Source of the DNA: JAFALX01 sp050734185
GTDB lineage: Bacteria > Chloroflexota > Dormibacteria > Aeolococcales > Aeolococcaceae
DNA length: 15,232 nt
Assembly: GCA_050734185.1 (NCBI GenBank)
Contig: JBOHUE010000127.1
Location: 1-15,232 of the forward strand
Direction of reading: 5' to 3'
The notes below the pieces were generated by a model. That model saw only the letters and a program-made list of their open reading frames with translations. It was not told the origin of the DNA and ran no database searches. The number at the start of each line of letters is the position of its first letter. Positions within the stretch are counted from its first letter, which is position 1. Below are positions 1 through 6,268 of this stretch, one piece after another. The position numbers were made by a program, and so were the translations under genes.

Positions 1-426
1 GGTGCCGGTGCGCGCCGCGCGCAGGGCCGGGATCGCCGTCGCCGGATCGCCCACGAGCAGCGGCCGGCCGCCGCCGTTGCCAACCCGCCGCGACAGCTCG
101 GCGTCGGGAGCGTCGAGCCAGACGACGGTCGCGTGATCGAGGAGCAGCCGGCGAGCGTCATCGGTGGTGAGCACACCGCCACCGCACGCGATCACCGATG
201 GCTCGGCGCCGGCGAGCAGGCGCCGCAGCGCCTCGAGCTCGAGCCGGCGGAAGCCGGTCTCGCCGTCCTGCTCGAATACCGCAGCGACCGGTCGCCGCGC
301 CGCCGCCTCGATCTCGGTGTCGAGATCGATCGCTTTCCAGCCGAGTTGCGCTGCGAGGGCTGCGCCAACGGTGCTCTTGCCCGAGCCCGGCAGCCCGACC
401 AGCGCGATGCGCCGGACCTCGCTCAT
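1..426 (-). CDS. aroK: Shikimate kinase AroK (C-terminal end off window)
   Basis: Shikimate kinase phosphorylates the 3-hydroxyl of shikimate with ATP, the fifth step of the chorismate pathway, in the cytosol. The first 142 codons are visible and remain open to base 1. A P-loop GLPGSGKST lies at residues 11-19, the DLD metal/shikimate motif at 34-36, the shikimate-binding Arg in GFRRLE at about 60, a CGGGV motif at 81-85 and the lid Arg in GRPLL at about 121, all in the order of the family. A complete enzyme is about 165-180 residues, so perhaps 25-40 residues are missing, unless the protein is fused to another domain such as AroB, which cannot be judged here. The ATG start overlaps the aroC stop as ATGA, so translation is probably coupled and the two genes share an mRNA. 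Confidence 0.95.
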   Translation of the reverse strand, partial: MSEVRRIALVGLPGSGKSTVGAALAAQLGWKAIDLDTEIEAAARRPVAAVFEQDGETGFRRLELEALRRLLAGAEPSVIACGGGVLTTDDARRLLLDHATVVWLDAPDAELSRRVGNGGGRPLLVGDPATAIPALRAARTGT

Positions 427-1577
427 CGCAGGCCCCGCGCCGCCTCGCGCTGCGCCTCCACGGCGCGCCAGAAGTCGGCCACGCTGTCGCCGCCGAACTT
501 GTCGACGGCTGCCGCGGCGAGCACCCAGGCCAGCATCGCTTCGGCCACGACTGCCCCGGCGGGCACGACGCAGATGTCGCTGCGCTCGTAGTGAGCGTTG
601 ATCTCCTCGCCCGACGCCATGTCGACGCTGCGCAGCGGGCTGAGGAGAGTCGAGATGGGCTTGAAGTGCACCAGCGCCCAGACGTCCTCGCCGTCGGTGA
701 CGCCGCCGGTGAGACCGCCCTGCCGGTTGGTGCGGTGGCTGAAGCCCGTTTCGGGGTCGTACTCCGGGATGTCATGGACGTCCGAGCCGCGCGAGGCAGC
801 GGCGCACACGCCGTCCCCGATCTCCACCGCCTTCACCGAGGGGATGCTCAGCATCGCCTGGCCGATCAGGCCGTCGAGCTTGCGGTCCCACTCGGTGTAC
901 GAACCCAGCCCGGGCGGAACACCGCCGGCCACGACCCTGGCGGTGCCGCCCAGCGTGTCGCCGTCGGCGCGGGCGGCGTCGATGGCGGCCACCATCTGTG
1001 CCGACGCGTCGGGATCGCCGCAGCGAACCGCTGACGCCTCGACGGCGCTCCAGTCGACCTCGCCGGACGCGTCCGCGGTGACCGGGCCGATCCGGGTCAC
1101 GTGCGAGTTGACCTGCACGCCGATCGTGTCGAGCAGGCGGCGCGCAACCGCGCCGGCGGCGACTCGCGCCGCCGTCTCGCGCGCGCTGGCGCGTTCCAGC
1201 ACGTTGCGGGCGTCGTCGAAGCCGAACTTGAGAGCGCCCGCGAGGTCTGCGTGGCCGGGGCGCACCCGGGTGACGCGTTTCGCCGTGAAGCCCTCCGCCT
1301 CCACCTGCATCGGGCCCTTCCAGTTGTCCCAGTCACGGTTCTCCACCACCAGGCAGATGGGCGACCCGAGCGTCTTGCCACCGCGCACCCCGGCCGTGAT
1401 GCGCGCCGAGTCGCGCTCGATCTGCTGCCGCTTGCCCCGCCCATGGCCTCCCTGGCGGCGGCGCAGCTGCGGATCGATATGGTCCTCGGCGTCGATGGTG
1501 AGCCCGGCGGGGACGCCGTCGACGATCACGGTGAGCTGTGGGCCATGAGATTCGCCCGCGGTGAGAAAGCGCAGCAC
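423..1577 (-). CDS. aroC: Chorismate synthase AroC
   Basis: Chorismate synthase removes phosphate from EPSP to give chorismate, the branch point to aromatic amino acids, folate and quinones; it needs reduced FMN. The 384-residue product has family length and shows GESHG at residues 8-12, the RPGHAD motif, a segment FGFDDARNVLERASARETA in mid-protein and NRQGGLTGG in the C-terminal half, all signature regions. The frame stays open far upstream, but the protein must begin at the GTG at 1577-1575, because (M)LRFLTAGESHG is the standard N-terminus. A TAGAAT box ends 8 bases before this GTG, which fits a leaderless or nearly leaderless transcript. The gene heads its own transcription unit with aroK, divergent from the small TPR gene. 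Confidence 0.97.
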   Translation of the reverse strand: MLRFLTAGESHGPQLTVIVDGVPAGLTIDAEDHIDPQLRRRQGGHGRGKRQQIERDSARITAGVRGGKTLGSPICLVVENRDWDNWKGPMQVEAEGFTAKRVTRVRPGHADLAGALKFGFDDARNVLERASARETAARVAAGAVARRLLDTIGVQVNSHVTRIGPVTADASGEVDWSAVEASAVRCGDPDASAQMVAAIDAARADGDTLGGTARVVAGGVPPGLGSYTEWDRKLDGLIGQAMLSIPSVKAVEIGDGVCAAASRGSDVHDIPEYDPETGFSHRTNRQGGLTGGVTDGEDVWALVHFKPISTLLSPLRSVDMASGEEINAHYERSDICVVPAGAVVAEAMLAWVLAAAAVDKFGGDSVADFWRAVEAQREAARGLR

Positions 1578-1585
1578 TGAGGCCG

Positions 1586-1591
1586 ATTCTA
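1586..1591 (-). promoter_or_regulatory. Probable -10 box of aroC-aroK, leaderless type
   Basis: Reading the minus strand, TAGAAT is followed by 8 bases (CGGCCTCA) and then the GTG of aroC. Transcription would therefore start within about 2 bases of the start codon, and no Shine-Dalgarno is present. I see no good -35 hexamer 16-18 bases upstream. TANNNT boxes 7-10 bases before a start codon are typical of leaderless genes in high-GC Gram-positive bacteria. The start site is inferred, not shown. Confidence 0.55.
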
Positions 1592-1667
1592 TTGGCGACC
1601 GCCTTGGACGGCCCGATCTCGGCTCTCTGTCCGGCTGCTGTCCGCACGGGCCGCGAAGAATCGGCGC

Positions 1668-1874
1668 ATGTCCGACGACCTCCGCGCAGCCGTCGATCGC
1701 GCCTGGCCGCGCCGTCTCGTCCTGCTGGGGCGGGTCCGCGAGGAGACGGGCGACCACATCGGTGCCGTGGTCGCCTACCGTGAGGCGATCCTCGCCGGCG
1801 ACGCGGTGGCGGCTGCAGACGCCCGGCACCGTCTCGAGGATCTCATCGCGCGCTGGGCGGGACGCCCGGCCTGA
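1668..1874 (+). CDS. Small protein with a single TPR motif, unknown role
   Basis: This is a 68-residue plus-strand gene in the only stretch not covered by minus-strand genes. Residues about 18-45 fit the tetratricopeptide spacing: L and G at TPR positions 7 and 8, G at 15, A at 20, Y at 24, A at 27 (LLGRVREETGD, then AVVAYREAIL). A second, partial helix ending ADARHRLEDL follows. A single TPR suggests a protein-binding adaptor or a dimer that builds a longer superhelix; the partner is unknown. About 85% of third codon positions are G or C, as in a real gene of this genome. The upstream Shine-Dalgarno is weak (GAAGAA) and no clear promoter is visible. It diverges from aroC, and its stop lies 4 bases from that of the convergent PH-domain gene. 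A chance frame cannot be fully excluded in such GC-rich DNA. Confidence 0.65.
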   Translation: MSDDLRAAVDRAWPRRLVLLGRVREETGDHIGAVVAYREAILAGDAVAAADARHRLEDLIARWAGRPA

Positions 1875-1878
1875 CGCC

Positions 1879-2424
1879 TCAGAGCCCGGGACCGCCGCCT
1901 CGGCGGTACGGGTCGCGGCCCGCGTCCGCCGGTCCGGAACGCCGGTCGTGCATCGCCTGCTCCAGGAGGTTGTAGAACTGCGCCGGGTGCGGGATGCGCC
2001 GCATCGCCTCAACGCCGTCGCGCCCGGCTGACTCCAGCTCGATCTCGCCGGCGCCGAGCATGCGGTCAGCGAGCGACCGGCGCAGCACCGTGTTCTGGAT
2101 GCGGTCGAGCGCGATCGACTCCGAGAAGCGCGACAACACGCCGCCCGCGACGATGATGCGGCGATCGGTCAGCAGATAGGTGAGCGAGCGCCAGCGCAGG
2201 TAGTGGATGAGCGTCCATGCCAGTGCTGCAACCAACAGGGCGATGCCGATGACCGCCCTCACCGCGCCGAGGTGCACGCCACCCACGTTCTCCGGAGCGA
2301 GGACCAGCGCTGCGATGCCGGCGAGCAACACGAGGACGCCGCCCGCCACGGGTCCGACGATGACCGACCAGTGCTGACGCACGAGCAGCAATGACTGTTC
2401 CCCGGGCATCAGGTCGGCCGGCAT
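1879..2424 (-). CDS. Two-TM membrane protein with bacterial PH (bPH2/YdbS-like) domain
   Basis: The 181-residue product starts with a short cytosolic segment (MPADLMPGEQ) typical of YdbS/YdbT-like proteins. Two hydrophobic segments follow at about residues 20-42 and 55-75. From about 80 to 157 there is a bacterial pleckstrin-homology domain with the family signature LTDRRIIVAGGVLSR, then SIALDRIQN and a beta-rich end to RIPHPAQF. The last 20 residues are Gly/Arg-rich and probably disordered. Such proteins sit in the cytoplasmic membrane with the PH domain inside; their function is generally unknown, with links to membrane stress in some species. The start has a good GGAGGA six bases upstream. 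The gene lies 24 bases after the prepilin peptidase stop and is the last gene of the alaS run. Confidence 0.88.
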   Translation of the reverse strand: MPADLMPGEQSLLLVRQHWSVIVGPVAGGVLVLLAGIAALVLAPENVGGVHLGAVRAVIGIALLVAALAWTLIHYLRWRSLTYLLTDRRIIVAGGVLSRFSESIALDRIQNTVLRRSLADRMLGAGEIELESAGRDGVEAMRRIPHPAQFYNLLEQAMHDRRSGPADAGRDPYRRGGGPGL

Positions 2425-2448
2425 GCGTGGTCCTCCAGGGTCGAGGCT

Positions 2449-3201
2449 TCAGGGTCCCTGGTACAGGATGATGGCGGCGCCGGCGCAGAGAAACGGACCA
2501 TATGGAATCGGATCTTTCAGGTGGCGGACGCGTGTGATGAGCAGCAGCACCGCGACGCCGCCGCCGATCAGCACGCCGTAGACGACCGCGTACGCGGCAC
2601 CGATATGTGACGGGTCGAGCGAGAGCCCGGTGACCGCTCCCACCAGCGCGCCGAGCTTGGCGTCGCCGAGGCCGACGCTGCCGCGCGACACGATGTTCTG
2701 CAATAGGAAGAACAGTGCGACCACGGCGGCGCCGATCAACGCGTGCACGAACGTCAGCCCTGGCGACACCTGAGCGATCCCGAGCGCAATCACGATCGAC
2801 GGGTAGGTGACCCGGTTGAGGATCAGCCGGTGCTTGAGGTCGAACGTCAGGATCTGGACGAACACGGTGACCCACAGCAGGTGGACGGCGAGTCCGCCGC
2901 CGTCGGGCCCGTGGGCGGCAAACAGACCGAATCCCAACGCCCCCGCGACGGGCGCGAGCACGAGTTCTCGCCATGTCCAGCCATAACTCTCGCCGACCCA
3001 CGGCGCGGGGGCCTCGGGCTCCTTCCCCTCGGCGAGTGCGCTGTCGCGCCGCGCCTGCACGTCGCGCTCGTACTCGACGCGCTCGTCGTCCTCCTCCTCC
3101 TTCAACCGCTCGATGCGCTCCAGCAGGACGTTCACCCAGCCGGTGCCGAAACCGGCCGCGACGCCTGCGGCGGTGACACCCACGACCAACGCCGGGTTCA
3201 T
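2449..3201 (-). CDS. pilD: Type IV prepilin peptidase, A24 family (PilD-like)
   Basis: A24 peptidases are membrane aspartic proteases that cut the leader from type IV prepilins or pseudopilins. The 250-residue product has several hydrophobic segments. Its two catalytic aspartates are visible: D121 in LTFDLKHRLILN, and D180 in GLGD (177-180). The C-terminal IPYGPFLCAGA is also typical. The N-terminus keeps the GWVNVLLERI stretch seen in PilD, but the region that usually carries the two CxxC zinc motifs (residues about 30-75) is a Glu/Arg-rich hydrophilic insert with no cysteine. Processing is therefore well supported, while N-methylation is doubtful. The ATG overlaps the aroE stop as ATGA. The frame is open further upstream but would lie inside aroE, so I start at MNPALVVG. 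No pilin gene is in the window. Confidence 0.92.
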   Translation of the reverse strand: MNPALVVGVTAAGVAAGFGTGWVNVLLERIERLKEEEDDERVEYERDVQARRDSALAEGKEPEAPAPWVGESYGWTWRELVLAPVAGALGFGLFAAHGPDGGGLAVHLLWVTVFVQILTFDLKHRLILNRVTYPSIVIALGIAQVSPGLTFVHALIGAAVVALFFLLQNIVSRGSVGLGDAKLGALVGAVTGLSLDPSHIGAAYAVVYGVLIGGGVAVLLLITRVRHLKDPIPYGPFLCAGAAIILYQGP

Positions 3202-4025
3202 GTCTCGAGCGCCTCCAGCAGCGCTGCGCGTGCCGCGTCCCAGGGCGGCTCCAGCCCGGTCCAGCGGGTGAAGTTGAGCATCCCCTGGCACAGCAGCATC
3301 TCGACCCCGTCGGTGGCGCGCCGCCCCGACTCCGCCGCTGCCGTCACGAGGTCCACGGGTCGCGGCCGGTAGCGCACGTCGGCGACCGTACACGAGGCCT
3401 GCAGCGCGTGGACGTCGAGCGGCAGATCGGCGAGCCCGACGGGCGTGGCATTGACGATGATGCCGGCCGCGGCAAGCGCGACCGCAGCGTCATTCCGCTC
3501 CCACGCCACCGCGGACGATGCGATCGCAGGAGCGGCGCGTTCCAGCATCGCCGCAGCAGCATCGGCCGAACGAGCAACGACGGTGAGGCCGCTCACCTGC
3601 AGCCGCACCAGCGCGAGTGCGACCGCGGCAGCGGCTCCACCCGCGCCCAGCACCACCGCGGTAGTGCCCGGCTCGGGCGCGAGCCCGGTCCGCTGCAGCG
3701 CCAGGGCGAACCCTGCGGCGTCGGTGTTCAGCCCGCGCAGGCGACCGCCGTCCACGGCGATCGTGTTGGCGACGCCGAGTTGCGCGGCGTCGCCGCCTAG
3801 TGAGTCGCACAGCGCCGCAGCCGCGGCCTTGTGCGGGATGGTCACGTTGCATCCCTGGAACTCACCATCACGCACGCGCCGCATGAAGCCGGGCAGCTCG
3901 TCCACCGGCAGATCCTGCAGCTCGTACGCACCGTCGACGCCCGCTGCGCGCATCGCCGCGTTCTGCATCGCCGGGCTCGGCGAGCCCGAGATGCCTCGTC
4001 CGACGAGGCAGAATCGCAGCGTCAC
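3198..4025 (-). CDS. aroE: Shikimate dehydrogenase AroE
   Basis: AroE reduces 3-dehydroshikimate to shikimate with NADPH, feeding the kinase AroK encoded at the other end of the window. The 275-residue product has the substrate motif SPSPAMQN (15-22, with Gln where His is usual), NVTIPHK with the catalytic Lys66, NTDAAGF with the catalytic Asp102, the nucleotide loop GAGGAAAA (127-134), NATPVGL (192-198), DVRYRP (216-221) and LLCQGMLNFTRWTG near the C-terminus. The start is a GTG that overlaps the ruvX stop as GTGA. In many relatives mltG lies between ruvX and aroE; here the two genes overlap directly. Confidence 0.96.
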   Translation of the reverse strand: MTLRFCLVGRGISGSPSPAMQNAAMRAAGVDGAYELQDLPVDELPGFMRRVRDGEFQGCNVTIPHKAAAAALCDSLGGDAAQLGVANTIAVDGGRLRGLNTDAAGFALALQRTGLAPEPGTTAVVLGAGGAAAAVALALVRLQVSGLTVVARSADAAAAMLERAAPAIASSAVAWERNDAAVALAAAGIIVNATPVGLADLPLDVHALQASCTVADVRYRPRPVDLVTAAAESGRRATDGVEMLLCQGMLNFTRWTGLEPPWDAARAALLEALET

Positions 4026-4477
4026 CCGCCCCGCGTTCGCGTGCGCGATTGCGGCGAGTCGAGCCAGCTCTGCAGCAACAGGGTCGCCGCGGCCGCGTCG
4101 ACCACCTCGCGTCTGCGGCGACGGCGCACGCCGGCCGCGACCAGATCGCGCTCCGCCTGAGCCGTGGTGAAGCGCTCGTCCCAGAGCTCGCAGGGAAGTC
4201 CGGTGCGCTGCGCAGCTTCCGCGGCGAGCGTGCGCGCGTCGGCGGCGGCATCACCCTCGCCACCGTCGAGCGTGCGTGGCAGCCCGACGACGATGAGACG
4301 CACCCCGCGCTCGCTCACCTCGCGAAGCAGGCGGGGCCACAACACAGCGGGATCGCGCGGCATCGAGCCGATCGGTGTGGCGATCGTCGACCCCGGCACG
4401 CTGGCGGCGACGCCGACGCGCACCGAACCGGGATCGAGCGCGAGCACCGCGCCCGCGTCGGCATTCGGCTGCGGCAT
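4022..4477 (-). CDS. ruvX: RuvX/YqgF Holliday-junction resolvase-like nuclease
   Basis: This is an RNase H-fold protein of the YqgF/RuvX family, involved in 16S rRNA 5'-end processing and proposed to resolve Holliday junctions. The 151-residue product has LALDPGSVRVGVA with Asp15, the VVGLPRTLDGGEG loop (63-75), the WDERFTTAQAE motif (99-109) and VVDAAAATLLLQSWLD with the C-terminal catalytic Asp127, all in family order. I place the start at MPQPN, whose ATG shares one base with the previous stop (TGATG); the frame is open upstream but would lie inside the previous gene. The C-terminal tail is Arg/Gly-rich. It sits between the baseplate-J-like membrane protein and aroE and is translationally coupled to both. 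Confidence 0.94.
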   Translation of the reverse strand: MPQPNADAGAVLALDPGSVRVGVAASVPGSTIATPIGSMPRDPAVLWPRLLREVSERGVRLIVVGLPRTLDGGEGDAAADARTLAAEAAQRTGLPCELWDERFTTAQAERDLVAAGVRRRRRREVVDAAAATLLLQSWLDSPQSRTRTRGG

Positions 4478-6258
4478 CAGCGCGCCGGTTGGGAGACGAA
4501 GTTCTCGTCGATCGTGATGCGCGAGCTCATCAGGGGCAGGTAGAAGAGCTTGAACGGGAACATCGAGACCTCGACGTCCTGCACCTTGTCGACCTTGCCC
4601 TGCACGATCTTGTTGACGTCGCCGGGGTTCTTGCCCGACAGCTGCTTCTTCAGGCTGTCCAGGTTGACCACGGGCTGGCTGAAGCCGGTCGCGGTGCAGC
4701 TGAGGATCACCGTGCCATCGGTGGCCGCCTGCGTCACCTGGCATGCGCCAGGCTTGAAGCTGTTCTGCCCGAGCTGATCGCCCTGCGTCAGCTGCGCCTT
4801 GACGTCGGCGAGCAGCGCGCGTTGCACGTCCGGACTGTTGTAGACCGAAGCCTGAGCGTTGGCCGTGATGGCGACCTGCGTCGCCGCGAATTGCGAGTCG
4901 GCGCCCGGGACCGGTGGCTTGACGTCGAACGTCAGGCTCTTGCCTCCCCCGCTGGGATCAACGGCGAACGTCTTGCCGGCCGCCTGGGTCTGCAGCTGCG
5001 TGTTCACCTGGGTGGTGAGGGTCTGTTCGATCTGCTGCACCTGGTTGTTCCAGTTGGAGACGTCGGAGCCGCTCGCCGTCGTCAGCTTCTGCGCGTCGGC
5101 ACCCCCCGTCGTCGGTGCGATGTTGGTCACCGAGAAGTCGTACTTCTGGCTGCCCGACGAACAATTGCCACTCGGGGTGGTACCGCCGCAGGGATCCTGC
5201 GGCCACACGCGCAGGGCGTTGGCGGGCAGGTTGCCCTTCGCCTCGGCCGTGACGTCCTGCGCCGGGACCGTGCTGTTGGGCGGATACGTCGAGAACGTCG
5301 ACGGGTCGACGCACGGGCTCGCCGCCGGCGCGCCGTTGGATCCGATGCAGAGGTGGGTGTCCTGCGTGACGACGAACGTGATCGTCTTGTCCGCCGTTTG
5401 GAAGGTATCGCCCTGCGGCACGAACAGATGGGTCGCGGTGCTCGGCAGGTTCGTGCTGACGGTCACTGTCCCCTTCGCCGGAGTCGCGGGGATATCCTTC
5501 GACCCGGTCGGCGTCGCCGTGAAGTTGCCGGTACCGTTTGCGGTGAGCACCTGGGTCAGGATGTGGTCGCCGGCCTTGGCCGCGTTGGGGTCGGGGCTGC
5601 CCTGGATGGTTGGGTTCACGGAGAGAGGCGTCCCGGCGAGGGTCACCGTGACCGTCGCGGACGGCGCCAGAAGGAAGAACAGCAGCAGCCCGATGAAGCC
5701 GACCGACCCGCCCGCGATGCCCAGCACTCGCCTGCTGAGCCTGCGTCCGGTGGACGCGAGCCGGCGCGGCGATGGACGCACCGGGAAGGGCGCGCCGGTC
5801 CGCGCCGGCGGCGACGCCGGCGGCGACGGCGGGGAAGCAGCACCCATCGCGGCGTAATCGCCCGACATCGGTGGCGGTTGCAGCGTCGTCGATGTCGAAC
5901 CGCCTCCGAACGGCTCGTCGAGCGTCGACTCAGCGGCCGCGCCGTTACCGATGGGCGGCGCCCCGGCCGGCTGCGTGACGAACGTCTCGATGCCGCGTTC
6001 AAACGCCGGTATCGACGAGAAGACACGCATACCGTTGGATCGCGCCAGATCCTGTACGCGGGGATCACCACTCACGATCGCCGTACGCCGTCCGGTCTGA
6101 CGGCTGAATTGACTCAACAGCCGCGCGTTCAGCGGCGTCTGCAATGCGCTGCTGCCGTGCGGGATCACCAGGCCAACATCGGTGTCGGACGCGGAGCGCA
6201 CGAGGTTGATGAGATCGGCGATCTCGTCGCTCTCGGCCGCGATGAGCGTGACGGGCAT
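4477..6258 (-). CDS. Single-pass membrane protein with baseplate-J-like exported region
   Basis: The 593-residue product has three parts. Residues 1-92 look like a small cytosolic alpha/beta domain with alternating strands and helices (VGLVIPHGSSALQTPLN, RTAIVSGDPRVQDLA). Residues about 95-177 are a Pro/Ala/Gly/Ser-rich linker ending in a basic stretch (RRLASTGRRLSRR), which by the positive-inside rule puts the N-terminus in the cytosol. One TM segment lies at about 178-198. The exported remainder is Thr/Ser/Gln-rich and beta-rich; ATPAKGTVTVSTN, LFVPQGDTFQT and VTAEAKGNLPAN resemble baseplate J/gp47-type domains. A Gln-rich helical stretch (about 400-425) follows. All six cysteines lie in the exported part as C304/C316, C357/C366 and C506/C521. 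Role unknown; its place 10 bases behind the FtsA/PilM-like gene suggests a membrane partner of that ATPase. A short AGGCGGGA lies before the ATG. Confidence 0.8.
   Translation of the reverse strand: MPVTLIAAESDEIADLINLVRSASDTDVGLVIPHGSSALQTPLNARLLSQFSRQTGRRTAIVSGDPRVQDLARSNGMRVFSSIPAFERGIETFVTQPAGAPPIGNGAAAESTLDEPFGGGSTSTTLQPPPMSGDYAAMGAASPPSPPASPPARTGAPFPVRPSPRRLASTGRRLSRRVLGIAGGSVGFIGLLLFFLLAPSATVTVTLAGTPLSVNPTIQGSPDPNAAKAGDHILTQVLTANGTGNFTATPTGSKDIPATPAKGTVTVSTNLPSTATHLFVPQGDTFQTADKTITFVVTQDTHLCIGSNGAPAASPCVDPSTFSTYPPNSTVPAQDVTAEAKGNLPANALRVWPQDPCGGTTPSGNCSSGSQKYDFSVTNIAPTTGGADAQKLTTASGSDVSNWNNQVQQIEQTLTTQVNTQLQTQAAGKTFAVDPSGGGKSLTFDVKPPVPGADSQFAATQVAITANAQASVYNSPDVQRALLADVKAQLTQGDQLGQNSFKPGACQVTQAATDGTVILSCTATGFSQPVVNLDSLKKQLSGKNPGDVNKIVQGKVDKVQDVEVSMFPFKLFYLPLMSSRITIDENFVSQPAR
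5804..5827. repeat. Two tandem copies of a 12-base unit in a Pro-rich linker
   Basis: The unit GCCGGCGGCGAC occurs twice head to tail. It encodes part of the SPPSPPASPP linker of the baseplate-J-like membrane protein. This looks like ordinary codon-unit expansion in a low-complexity linker, and it may vary in length between strains. Confidence 0.7.
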
Positions 6259-6268
6259 GCGGTCCCGC

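Noticed and set aside
1578..2012. N-terminal extension of aroC by 145 codons
   Set aside because: Chorismate synthase starts at LRFLTAGESHG. The extension would run through the PH gene, has no domain, and a -10 box sits just before the GTG.
3202..3393. N-terminal extension of the prepilin peptidase
   Set aside because: It lies inside aroE and has no membrane or peptidase character; the ATGA overlap gives a natural start.
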